Shown here: positions 26,025 to 33,533 of the stretch, piece by piece
How positions within the stretch are numbered: position 1 is the first letter of the stretch
Layout of the letters: each line of letters opens with the position of its first letter
NCBI GenBank assembly: GCA_963728875.1
Contig: CAVSLJ010000003.1
Location: 124,001-188,000 of the forward strand
Direction: 5' to 3'
DNA: 64,000 bases
From: DASUPK01 sp963728875
Lineage (GTDB): Bacteria > Actinomycetota > Thermoleophilia > Solirubrobacterales > 70-9
Notes under the pieces: model-generated
The model's input: the letters and a program-made list of their open reading frames with translations, nothing else
Database searches by the model: none
Told to the model about the DNA's origin: nothing
Position numbers and translations under genes: made by a program

Positions 26025-26103
26025 CGGCGGCCAGGCCGCTCCACCTGGAGCGGAGGCCGCAGGCCGGAGCGACATATATGGGGCGGCCGCTTGCCGCCGC
26101 GAT
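26022..26103 (+). repeat. Dispersed palindromic repeat, copy B
   Basis: Starts on the stop codon of the enoyl-CoA hydratase gene and runs about 82 bases. It aligns with copy A over its full length with one gap; the best-preserved parts are the two ends. Internal GGCC-GCA-GGCC could form a small stem. Confidence 0.55.
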
Positions 26104-26189
26104 TTTCTGGCGAAGCCGAGCAATCCAACCGCTCGATCCACCCGTACTAAGGTTCGCCCCACCCTGGCGACGAGAGAAAGGTGTTCCGG

Positions 26190-26618
26190 ATGAAGAGAGC
26201 TTCAGCAGTGCTGGCCGTCGTTGCACTGTCGGCGCTGGGCCTGGCGGCCTGCGGCGGCGGCAGCGACAACAACGACACGACTGCGGCCGCGACTCCTCCC
26301 GCGACGACCGCGCCGTCCGGCGGTGGCGGCGGCTCCACGGTCGACATCTCGACGCCGTCCGGCAGCGACCTGGCCTTCGACCAGAAGACCGCCACCGCGA
26401 AGTCCGGCAGCGTGACGATCGACTTCGACAACAAGCAGGCGCTCTCGCACGACGTCAAGGTCGAGGATTCCTCCGGCCAGGAGCTGGGTGGAACCGATCT
26501 GGTCTCAAGCGGAACAGCAAACGCGACGGTGGACCTGCAGCCCGGGACCTACACGTTCTTCTGCAGCGTGCCCGGCCACAGAGAGGCCGGCATGGAAGGA
26601 ACGCTGACCGTCAAATAG
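26190..26618 (+). CDS. Cupredoxin (plastocyanin/azurin-like) lipoprotein
   Basis: 142 residues. Lipoprotein signal peptide with lipobox LAAC at about 17-20, a Gly/Thr/Ala stalk, and a cupredoxin barrel. The type I copper ligands are visible: His in LSHDVKV, then Cys, His and Met in FFCSVPGHREAGMEG. It is an exported copper electron carrier or copper-binding protein. ATG 26190 is preceded by GAAAGG; a GTG at 26181 is also in frame. No oxidase partner is adjacent. Confidence 0.88.
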   Translation: MKRASAVLAVVALSALGLAACGGGSDNNDTTAAATPPATTAPSGGGGGSTVDISTPSGSDLAFDQKTATAKSGSVTIDFDNKQALSHDVKVEDSSGQELGGTDLVSSGTANATVDLQPGTYTFFCSVPGHREAGMEGTLTVK

Positions 26619-26645
26619 ACGGACGCAACGGCGGGCGGGTCCTGT

Positions 26646-26698
26646 CGCCGAATTTCATCGACACGCGCAAGGGCGCGTGTCGAAGGTGAAATTCGGCG
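26646..26698. terminator. Long perfect-arm hairpin between convergent genes
   Basis: Arms CGCCGAATTTCA plus TCGACACGCGC pair with their exact complements downstream, giving a 23-bp stem with a 4-base loop and a 3-base bulge in the right arm. It lies between the cupredoxin and MaoC stops and reads the same on both strands, so it may serve as a bidirectional terminator. There is no T-run. Confidence 0.65.
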
Positions 26699-26730
26699 CC
26701 ACCCGCCCGAGTTGCGGATCTGGTTGCCGC

Positions 26731-27198
26731 CTATTCCGGCAAGGCGCGGCCGACGGAGTCGGCGACGCAGGCGGGCTTGTCATTGCCCTCCACCTCGACG
26801 GTGAAGCGGGTGACGACCTGGTACCAGCCCCCGCCGACCTCCTCGACCTCCGCGACCTCGGCGGTGGTTCTGACCCTGGAGCCTGAGGGAACCGGCGCCG
26901 GGAAGCGCACCTTGTTCCAGCCGTAGTTGACGCCCAGCTTGAAGCCGGTCGACTGCATGAGCTCGAGACGCATTCCATCGATCAGGGACAGGGTGAGGTT
27001 GCCGTGGGCCACGGTGGTCCCGAACGGGCTCTCCTTCTTGGCCCTCTCGGTATCGGTGTGGATCCACTGGTGGTCGCCGGTGAGGTCGGCGAAGGTGTCG
27101 ATGTCCTTCTGCGTCACCTCGCGCCACTCGCTCGGGCCGATCTCCCTGCCCTGCAGGGCTTTCAGCCCCTCGATCCCCTGTACCTCAACCGTCGACAT
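26731..27198 (-). CDS. MaoC-like (R)-hydratase
   Basis: 155 residues, hot-dog fold. The catalytic motif is at about residues 27-50: DIDTFADLTGDHQWIHTD followed by FGTTVAHGNLTLSL, the Asp/His dyad of (R)-specific enoyl-CoA hydratases. It would hydrate trans-2-enoyl-CoA. Start ATG 27198 is chosen from a TAGGGT box 7 bases upstream; a GTG at 27207 overlaps that box. Confidence 0.88.
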   Translation of the reverse strand: MSTVEVQGIEGLKALQGREIGPSEWREVTQKDIDTFADLTGDHQWIHTDTERAKKESPFGTTVAHGNLTLSLIDGMRLELMQSTGFKLGVNYGWNKVRFPAPVPSGSRVRTTAEVAEVEEVGGGWYQVVTRFTVEVEGNDKPACVADSVGRALPE

Positions 27199-27205
27199 GC
27201 CGCGC

Positions 27206-27211
27206 ACCCTA
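27206..27211 (-). promoter_or_regulatory. -10 box of leaderless MaoC transcript
   Basis: TAGGGT on the minus strand with a 7-base spacer to ATG 27198. Confidence 0.55.
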
Positions 27212-27258
27212 CCGCTCGCTCAGCGGCTATGAATAGGAGCCTGAAAGGCGACGGCGAC

Positions 27259-28560
27259 ATGCTTCGGGCCGCAACGGCCATGACCGGCGTGGTGCTCGTG
27301 GTCGGCCTGGCCGCCTGCGGAGGGGGCGGAGGCGGCGGAGGCAACGGTCCGGGCTCAAAGGAGCTCAGCCTGGTGATCGGCAACTCGCTGCCCCTGAGCG
27401 GGACGTCCAAGGCCCTCGGGGACTCCGGCCAGAAGGCCTCGGATCTCGCCATTGACCGGATCAACCAGGCGATCGACGACGCGGACGCCGATCACTCGGT
27501 CCGCACCGTCTCCGAGGACCAGGGGAGCGACTCCGACACCGCGACGGAAGCGGCCACGAAGCTCGTCAACCAGGACGACGCCAGCTGCCTGACCGGCCCG
27601 TGGTCCTCCGACGCCATCGCCCAGACGGGTCACGACGTCGTCATCCCCTCCAAGGTCCTCGAGATCGTGCCCGTGCCGACGGGCGAGGAGGTCGCGGACC
27701 TGAACGATCACGACCTGGTCAACAGCACCGCGCTCCCGGAGTCGGTGGAAGGCTCAGCGCTCTCCGAGGCGATCGACCAGGACCTGGGTGGAGCTCAGGG
27801 CCACAGCGTCAACGTCGCGGCGAACAACGACACCTACGGCAGCACGCTGAGCCAGGACTTCATCGAGGACTGGCAGGGAAAGGACGGGAGCCTCAGCGGC
27901 CTGATCGAGCTTGCGACCCTGAGCGACTCATCCGACTACGCGGCGGAGGCGTCGCAGATCACCACCGGCAGCCCCGATGCCATCGTGCTGATCGACGACC
28001 TCAATGGCTTCACGCAGCTGGCGCCCGCACTCTCCTCCAGCTACTCCTGGGATCCGAGCATCGCCTGGGGCAGCGACCAGCTCGTCTCCCCCGGCCTGCC
28101 CGATCAGGTCGGGTCGGACGCGATCGACGGCATGCGCGCCCTTGCACCGGCGGCCCCGAAGGGCGAGGAGGCATCGTCCGCGTTCGTCGACGACTTCAAG
28201 TCGGCCGATCCGCACGACGTCAAGCAGGCGCCGTACGCGGCCCAGGAATTCGACGCGACCGTGCTCTGCTACCTGGCCGCCGTCGCCGCGGGCTCGACCG
28301 ACGGGCAGAAGATGGCCGACCACCTGATCGACATCACCGCGCCCGGCGGCGATCAGTTCAGCTGGCAGCAGCTCCCCGGCGCGATCAAGGCGCTCGAGGA
28401 CGGACAGGACATCGACTACACCGGCGCCTCCGGCCCGGTGGACATGGACGTGCACGGCGACCCGACCGCGGGCGTCTTCGACGTCTACCAGTACAGCGGC
28501 GACGGCCTCGAGGTGGTCGGCGACGTGTCGGTCGAGAAGCCCAATCCCGCTACGCCGTAA
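27259..28560 (+). CDS. Solute-binding lipoprotein, periplasmic-binding type 1 fold
   Basis: About 433 residues. Lipoprotein signal (MTGVVLVVGLAAC lipobox) and a Gly run precede a type 1 periplasmic binding fold of the branched-chain amino-acid (LivJ/AmiC) kind: LVIGNSLPLSGTSKALG, DLAIDRINQAID, and late VFDVYQYSGDGLEVVGDV. Transport permeases and ATPases are not next to it, so it may be an orphan receptor. ATG 27229 is an equally possible start; GAAAGG precedes 27259. Confidence 0.82.
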   Translation: MLRAATAMTGVVLVVGLAACGGGGGGGGNGPGSKELSLVIGNSLPLSGTSKALGDSGQKASDLAIDRINQAIDDADADHSVRTVSEDQGSDSDTATEAATKLVNQDDASCLTGPWSSDAIAQTGHDVVIPSKVLEIVPVPTGEEVADLNDHDLVNSTALPESVEGSALSEAIDQDLGGAQGHSVNVAANNDTYGSTLSQDFIEDWQGKDGSLSGLIELATLSDSSDYAAEASQITTGSPDAIVLIDDLNGFTQLAPALSSSYSWDPSIAWGSDQLVSPGLPDQVGSDAIDGMRALAPAAPKGEEASSAFVDDFKSADPHDVKQAPYAAQEFDATVLCYLAAVAAGSTDGQKMADHLIDITAPGGDQFSWQQLPGAIKALEDGQDIDYTGASGPVDMDVHGDPTAGVFDVYQYSGDGLEVVGDVSVEKPNPATP

Positions 28561-28588
28561 GTGGCCGCGACCTGACGGCGAAGCCGGG

Positions 28589-30544
28589 TCACTGGACCAA
28601 GCGAACCTCCAGCGGAGGGGCGAGCAGGACTCCCGCTCCCCCGGCCAGCGCGAGGATGCGGGCGACGTAGGCGCGAGTCTCGGGGTACGGCGGCACGCAG
28701 TGGCAGGCGGCGACCGCGCCGGATCCCGCGTTGTACGCCGCCAGCGCCAACGGGACGGAGCGGAATTGGCGGAGCAGATCTGACATCAGGTGGGCCTGGG
28801 CGTCGATCGACGCCGACGGGTCGAAGGGGTTGCGCAGCCCGTATGAGCGCGCCGTGGAGGGCATGAACTGCGCGATCCCGAGCGCCCCCGCCGGAGAGAC
28901 GGCCTGCGGGTTGAAGCCCGATTCGGCCATCAGCTGCGCAGCGAGCAGGCCCGGCGAGACGTTCCAGCGGGACGCGGAGCGGAGCAACTGCTCCCGGAAC
29001 TGAACCGGGACGAAGCTCGGTAGCCCGGAGCTCCGCGCCAGCCCCTCCTCCCGGCCGACCGGTCCGGTTGCCGTGACCGCGTTGCCCGCCTGCGAGCACG
29101 GCGCTGGGCCGCCGTCGAAGCCGAAGTGCCACGCCTCCCAGCTGTACCGGCGAGTGAAGCCGAATCCGGGCGCGTGCGAGAGCAACCAGCCGTACGCCGA
29201 TGACGGCCCGAGGTCGAGCTCCGTGGCGCAGCGGTGCAGCGAATGCCCCGGGGGCGCCACCCAACGCGGGTCGGGGTGCTGTGCGAACAGCTGCGCCTGC
29301 TCGGCATCGGAGCGGAAGCCGGAGGCCACCACGAGATCGAGGCCGGCATGGCGAGCCGCGGCTGCCATCCGGTCATAGGCGACGGCGACGTCCGGCCTCA
29401 TCCCCTCACCGTCACGGTAGGCCAGCGGGCCGGAGTATCCGCCGCCCTCGGCCCGGGGCGGCATCCCGGTCCAGGAGGACACCGGTGCGGAGGCCTCCGC
29501 GACCGCCGAGGCGACCACCCGGATCGGCCGGCTCTCCGTGAGCCGGTCGCCGCCCGGGAGTCGCCTGGGATCGATCTCGCCCACGACGGTGGCACGCGCC
29601 CGGAGCGGCGGCTGGGAGCTGGCGTCCGGGAAGGCGATCCGGAGGCGTCCGGGATCGACCTCGTTGCGCCGGGCGGACTCGATCGCCGCCAGGCGCGCCC
29701 GTGCCAGGAACTCCTCCCTGCTGAGGTGGTGCGGGTTCGGCGCTCCGTCCGGGAGCGTCGCCGGCGCGAGCAGCCGCGGTGTGTTGTCACGCATGCTGCG
29801 CACCGCCGAGAGCGCCGCGAGGTCGGCCGCCCGCTGCACCCTCCCCCTGCCGGTGGCAGCGCCCCCGATCGCCGCCAGCGCGAGTGCCGCGAGGATCAGG
29901 ATCAGCGCGGCGCCGAGCAGGGCCGGCAGCGCCTGACCTCGCTCGCGACCGGCCGATGCCGGCCCCCGCCCGAGCCCCAGGAGCCGGCGGACGATGCCCA
30001 CGCCCAGCTCGGAGACCCAGCCCCCGGCGCGGACGCCGGCCAGAGCGCGACGTGCCGCCAGCTGCCCGGGCGCGCGGGTGGCCACCCGGCACGGCAACCC
30101 GCGCCGCGCCAGCTCGTCGACGGCCAGCGCCGCCAGCGACCGCTCGGCGGGAAGCGAGACGAGCAGGCACCCGCCGGCGACGGCCAGTCCCTCCGCCTCC
30201 AGGGCGGGCACCCAGAACCGCCCCGGCAGATGGACCACCGCCAGCTCGGCGCCGGACTCCGCCACCGGCCCCGCCATCCCCTTGATCGCCTCCCCGCCGT
30301 CGATGGCCAGGTGGCAGATATGTCCGCGAGCCGAGGCCCGATGTCCCGCGGTTCGCAGCGCGGTCTCGACGTCCCGAGCGCCCGGCGCGGCGAGCAGGGT
30401 CGGTCCGCGCCGCCTGGCTCCCTCCCCCACCTCGATCAGCAGTGTCCCTGCCCGGGTCAGCACAGCGGCCTCAACGGCGACCGCGGCCGCCAGCCCGTCG
30501 CTCGGTCCGCGGTCGGTCCCGGCGGCGAGGATCGCCGGGATCAA
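28589..30544 (-). CDS. TadG-like / VanY carboxypeptidase / SLT transglycosylase fusion
   Basis: 651 residues with four parts. Residues 1-200 are unassigned, alpha/beta-like, with no Walker A. Residues 203-250 match a Tad pilus (TadE/G) N-terminus: RERGQALPALL, one membrane helix, then DLAALSAVRSMRD. Residues about 373-480 are a VanY-type D,D-carboxypeptidase with zinc ligands H437, D444 and H473 (SLHRCATELD, WEAWHFGF). Residues 520-635 are a goose-lysozyme-like transglycosylase with catalytic Glu541 (AESGFNP), GALGIAQFMPSTA and AAYNAG. It would cut both peptide stems and glycan outside the membrane. The TTG start overlaps the TadE stop. Confidence 0.85.
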   Translation of the reverse strand: MIPAILAAGTDRGPSDGLAAAVAVEAAVLTRAGTLLIEVGEGARRRGPTLLAAPGARDVETALRTAGHRASARGHICHLAIDGGEAIKGMAGPVAESGAELAVVHLPGRFWVPALEAEGLAVAGGCLLVSLPAERSLAALAVDELARRGLPCRVATRAPGQLAARRALAGVRAGGWVSELGVGIVRRLLGLGRGPASAGRERGQALPALLGAALILILAALALAAIGGAATGRGRVQRAADLAALSAVRSMRDNTPRLLAPATLPDGAPNPHHLSREEFLARARLAAIESARRNEVDPGRLRIAFPDASSQPPLRARATVVGEIDPRRLPGGDRLTESRPIRVVASAVAEASAPVSSWTGMPPRAEGGGYSGPLAYRDGEGMRPDVAVAYDRMAAAARHAGLDLVVASGFRSDAEQAQLFAQHPDPRWVAPPGHSLHRCATELDLGPSSAYGWLLSHAPGFGFTRRYSWEAWHFGFDGGPAPCSQAGNAVTATGPVGREEGLARSSGLPSFVPVQFREQLLRSASRWNVSPGLLAAQLMAESGFNPQAVSPAGALGIAQFMPSTARSYGLRNPFDPSASIDAQAHLMSDLLRQFRSVPLALAAYNAGSGAVAACHCVPPYPETRAYVARILALAGGAGVLLAPPLEVRLVQ

Positions 30545-30894
30545 CCTCCACCCCGAGGCGGCCGTGACCAGGCTTCAGAGCTGACGGTGAGCGCCTTGGC
30601 GAGTGCGGCAAGCGGCGCCGGCGGGCGCAGCTCGACCTCGACCAGGCCTCGATCGGCGCTGACGTGCGAGCGTTCGCGGGCCCACCCCGGGAGCGCCTCG
30701 ACCGCCGCGCGCCTGGCGTCCCGCCCCGCCGTTCCGGCGAGCGCCCCCGCCTCCGCCGCACCGTCGGCGACCGTCATCGAATACCCGACCAGCAGCAGCT
30801 GCAGCGCGAGCGCGGCGGCGAGGGCCAGCGCGGGCAGCGCGGCCAGCAGCTCCACTGAGGCCTGCCCGGCCCGCGGCCGTCTACCCGCCACCAT
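30541..30894 (-). CDS. TadE-family pseudopilin
   Basis: 117 residues. The positive leader, Gly, then GQASVELLAALPALAL with the Glu five residues after the cleavage site, is the TadE signature. A prepilin peptidase would cut before Gln. The rest is an Ala-rich helix and a short outer domain. It overlaps the upstream TadE gene by 14 bases and the downstream fusion gene by 4. Confidence 0.82.
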   Translation of the reverse strand: MVAGRRPRAGQASVELLAALPALALAAALALQLLLVGYSMTVADGAAEAGALAGTAGRDARRAAVEALPGWARERSHVSADRGLVEVELRPPAPLAALAKALTVSSEAWSRPPRGGG

Positions 30895-31231
30895 CCGAAT
30901 CGAGAGTCGCGGCCGCCGAAACGGACGGCATAGACACCCCCGGGACGATCGCCGGGACGCGCACCTTCACCCGGACGCCGTCGCCCGAGCGGATCGCGGC
31001 GCCCTCCCTCAGGGCGCCCGGCAGCGCTTGCCGCGCGGCCAACTCGAAGTCGGAGCCGACCCGTTCCGCCCGGGCTCCGGCTCGCGCCGCATTGCCCGCG
31101 GACCACAGCGCCCACCCGACCACCACGGTCTGCGCGGCGATCGCCAGGCTGACTGCGAGGGCCGGCAGGACCGCCACCAGCTCGACCGACGCCTGGGCCC
31201 GGGCGCTCGCGTTATGAGGTCTCGGCCGCAT
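30881..31231 (-). CDS. TadE-family pseudopilin
   Basis: 116 residues, same plan as its neighbour: basic leader, AQASVELVAVLPALAV, one membrane helix, short exported domain. First of the two tandem TadE genes and likely a duplication. No TadA/B/C ATPase or platform genes are in the window, so the apparatus must be encoded elsewhere or be absent. Confidence 0.8.
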   Translation of the reverse strand: MRPRPHNASARAQASVELVAVLPALAVSLAIAAQTVVVGWALWSAGNAARAGARAERVGSDFELAARQALPGALREGAAIRSGDGVRVKVRVPAIVPGVSMPSVSAAATLDSDGGG

Positions 31232-31303
31232 GGGCCGAACCTAGGAAGGCGCCGATCGCGGGATCCGCGCGGAACGTCCCGAATCGGTGACGAATCAGCC
31301 GGC

Positions 31304-31657
31304 TCAGTACGTCGTCGCCGAGCGCCAGAGCAGGAAGATCACCCCGACGCAGCCCGCCATCAGCGCGATCCAGAGCAGGACGCCGCCGGTCCACGAGCGG
31401 AAGTCGTCATAGGCGACCACCAGCAGGGCGATCCCTCCCACCGCGCCGAACAGCCCGGCCTTGCGCCCGTCTGAGAGTCCCGAGATCGTGAGCTGCTGCT
31501 CGTTGTAGACCCGGTAGAGCAGCCACGCGATCGCGGCGAGGAAGGCCATCGACAGCGCCGTCAACACCGCCGCCGCCGCGTTTCCGCCACCCGGGAGGAA
31601 ATCGACCGCGGCCGCGAGCGCCAGGATGATCGCGATGTTCCGGATGTTCTGCAGCAC
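31304..31657 (-). CDS. Small four-helix membrane protein
   Basis: 117 residues, about four predicted membrane helices (residues 7-20, 30-48, 72-84, 93-112) with an internal positive loop. GTG start set by TAGAAT 8 bases upstream. It precedes the TadE genes by 72 bases on the same strand. No family recognised. Confidence 0.6.
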   Translation of the reverse strand: MLQNIRNIAIILALAAAVDFLPGGGNAAAAVLTALSMAFLAAIAWLLYRVYNEQQLTISGLSDGRKAGLFGAVGGIALLVVAYDDFRSWTGGVLLWIALMAGCVGVIFLLWRSATTY

Positions 31658-31665
31658 TGCCGGCG

Positions 31666-31671
31666 ATTCTA
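31666..31671 (-). promoter_or_regulatory. -10 box of leaderless membrane-protein transcript
   Basis: TAGAAT on the minus strand, 8 bases before GTG 31657. It may also supply the TadE operon. Confidence 0.6.
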
Positions 31672-31773
31672 GGTCAGTGGGCCGAGCGAAAACTGCGCTT
31701 GCAACCTCGGCGGCGCTGTGAAAGGTTTGTCAATCGGTTTTGCCGGATTTTGCGAAGATCCGGCCGCCTCGGA

Positions 31774-31802
31774 TTGTGTTTCGAGCACCCCGCCGTTAGC
31801 GT
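31774..31802 (+). promoter_or_regulatory. -35/-10 promoter before the HD hydrolase
   Basis: TTGTGT (31774-31779), 17-base spacer, TAGCGT (31797-31802), then 8 bases to ATG 31811: a leaderless layout with a recognisable -35. Confidence 0.55.
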
Positions 31803-31810
31803 TTCCCTCG

Positions 31811-32404
31811 ATGACCGAAGTCTCGACCAGACCCGAGCTTCAAACGGACTCGGATCTGGCCATGTCGGCGCTTCGATTCGCTCGCCGCGTGCACCTCGGC
31901 CAGTACCGCAAGCAGACCGGCGAGCAATTCGTCGAGCATCCGATCGCGGTCGCCCAGCTGCTCGCGGACTCCGGCTACGACGAGACCTTGATCGCGGCCG
32001 CCTACCTTCACGACGTCGTCGAGAAGACGGACGTCAGCCTGGACGAGATCCGCGAGCGCTTCGGACCGAACGTCGCCGGCGTGATCGATTGTCTCAGCGA
32101 GGACCCGGAAATCAAGGGCTACAGCGACCGGAAACGGGCTCTGCGCAGGGGAATCCTCGCCGCGGGTGGGGAACCGGTGATCATCTACGCGGCGGACCGG
32201 GTCGCCAACATGCGCGACTGGCTCAAAATCGCGCCAGAGGAACGGCCCGCCTGCGGGGAGCGCCTCGGCACCACACTCTCCGAACGCATCCAGCTCTGGA
32301 CGGAAGACCTGGAGGAGCTCCACGATCTCGACCCCGAAATGCCCTTCCTGGCTGAGATCGAGACGGACCTCGGGGAGCTGAAGTCCGCAGCGCAAGCCCG
32401 GTAA
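31811..32404 (+). CDS. HD-domain hydrolase, small alarmone-hydrolase (Mesh1) like
   Basis: 197 residues. HD ligands: FVEHP His, YLHDVVEKT (the HD pair; the usual ED is replaced by EK), and YAADRVANM Asp. The order matches the hydrolase domain of RelA/SpoT and stand-alone Mesh1-like proteins, with no synthetase, TGS or ACT domain. It could degrade (p)ppGpp or another nucleotide. ATG 31811 is chosen from the TAGCGT box. No synthetase is nearby. Confidence 0.75.
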   Translation: MTEVSTRPELQTDSDLAMSALRFARRVHLGQYRKQTGEQFVEHPIAVAQLLADSGYDETLIAAAYLHDVVEKTDVSLDEIRERFGPNVAGVIDCLSEDPEIKGYSDRKRALRRGILAAGGEPVIIYAADRVANMRDWLKIAPEERPACGERLGTTLSERIQLWTEDLEELHDLDPEMPFLAEIETDLGELKSAAQAR

Positions 32405-32570
32405 CAGCAGCTTCACATCCGGGTTTTTACGGATCCATCGCTCCGCCCGACTGACTATCCTGCCCGCTGCGAGTACGCGGTCCCCCGCTGCCGACGCTTC
32501 ACCTCACTCCCTGACCCCCGCCGACCACAGTCAATTCGCGATCGGCTTTGATCGACGCGACCTGCCCCGG
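32405..32570. other. Intergenic region before the aminotransferase
   Basis: 166 bases with a TATCCT box at 32456-32461. The frame of the next gene is open leftward through this stretch but contains no ATG, GTG or TTG, so the true start of the aminotransferase could be a CTG (for example 32511). Confidence 0.4.
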
Positions 32571-33533
32571 TTGCATGAGCTCTGGGACGAGATCGTCCTG
32601 TCCGAGCGCTGGTCCGAGGGCGAGCTGACCTCCCGCTTCGAGTCCGCCTGGGCGGAGTTGCACGGCCTCGGCTCCGTCGCCACCGGCGGCTGGACCGGCG
32701 CGGCGCTGGCGGCCCTCGACTTCGCCGGGGTGGCGGGCGAGAAGGTCCTCTGCCCGTCCAACACCTTCATGGCCACCCCGCTCTCGATCATCCGCTCGGG
32801 CGGCGAGCCGGTCTTCGTGGACTGCAATCGCGAGGACCTCTGCATGTCCTTCGAGGACTTCGAGCGCAAGGCCGAGGAGCAGCGTCCGCGCGCCGCGGTG
32901 ATCGTCCACATCGGCGGACATGTGGCGTTCGACATCGAGCGGATCGCCGACTACTGCCGCGAGCACGGCATCTTCCTGCTCGAGGACTGCGCCCACGCGC
33001 ACGGCGCAACCTGGAACGGCCGGCGTCCCGGTTCGTGGGGCGACGCGGGCGCCTACTCCTTCTATGCGACCAAGACGATCTCCACCGGCGAGGGCGGCAT
33101 GCTCGTCTCGAACCGCGACGAGATCACGGAGCATGCTCGGGCCTTCCGCAACTACGGCAAGCCTGACCACCGGGTCGAGGGCCTCAACCTGAGGCTGAGC
33201 GAGTTCACCGCCGCGATCGGCCTGGTCCAGACCGAGCGCCTCGAGGAGATCGTCGCCCGCAAGAACGAGGTCGCCCGCGAGCAGCTCGACCCGGTCTACG
33301 ACTCGCGCCTGGAGCTCCCCGCGGGCATGACCTCGGGCCTCTACAAGTACATCGTCTTCGAGGAGATCGAGCGCTCGACGGGCAAGGTCTACGAGGATCC
33401 CTGCCACCGCATCATGGAGACCGGCGACGAGCTGCCGAACACCGACTGGGTCAGCCGGAACCACTGGTGCGTGCCGCTCTACTACGCGCCCAAGGTCGAG
33501 GCTGACGAGCCGGCATTGGAGGAACCAGCATGA
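32571..33533 (+). CDS. DegT/DnrJ/EryC1-family sugar aminotransferase
   Basis: 320 residues from TTG 32571. PLP-dependent enzyme converting a keto-sugar nucleotide to an amino sugar. The Schiff-base Lys lies in SFYATKTISTGEGGML, the PLP ring stacks on the region after ATGGWTGAALAAL, and the EDCAHAHGA strand holds the PLP Asp. It is shorter than most members (370-400), mainly at the N-terminus; the frame is open further upstream without a standard start. Its stop overlaps the next gene as ATGA. Confidence 0.82.
   Translation: MHELWDEIVLSERWSEGELTSRFESAWAELHGLGSVATGGWTGAALAALDFAGVAGEKVLCPSNTFMATPLSIIRSGGEPVFVDCNREDLCMSFEDFERKAEEQRPRAAVIVHIGGHVAFDIERIADYCREHGIFLLEDCAHAHGATWNGRRPGSWGDAGAYSFYATKTISTGEGGMLVSNRDEITEHARAFRNYGKPDHRVEGLNLRLSEFTAAIGLVQTERLEEIVARKNEVAREQLDPVYDSRLELPAGMTSGLYKYIVFEEIERSTGKVYEDPCHRIMETGDELPNTDWVSRNHWCVPLYYAPKVEADEPALEEPA

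Noticed and set aside
27004..27258. Upstream part of the solute-binding protein frame
   Set aside because: Overlaps the MaoC gene on the other strand and lacks a signal peptide; starts at 27229 or 27259 give a proper lipoprotein.
29234..31474. 746-codon open frame on the plus strand
   Set aside because: Antisense shadow of the TadG/VanY/SLT and TadE genes: low-complexity Arg/Gly/Pro/Ala composition, no motifs; typical of high-GC DNA.
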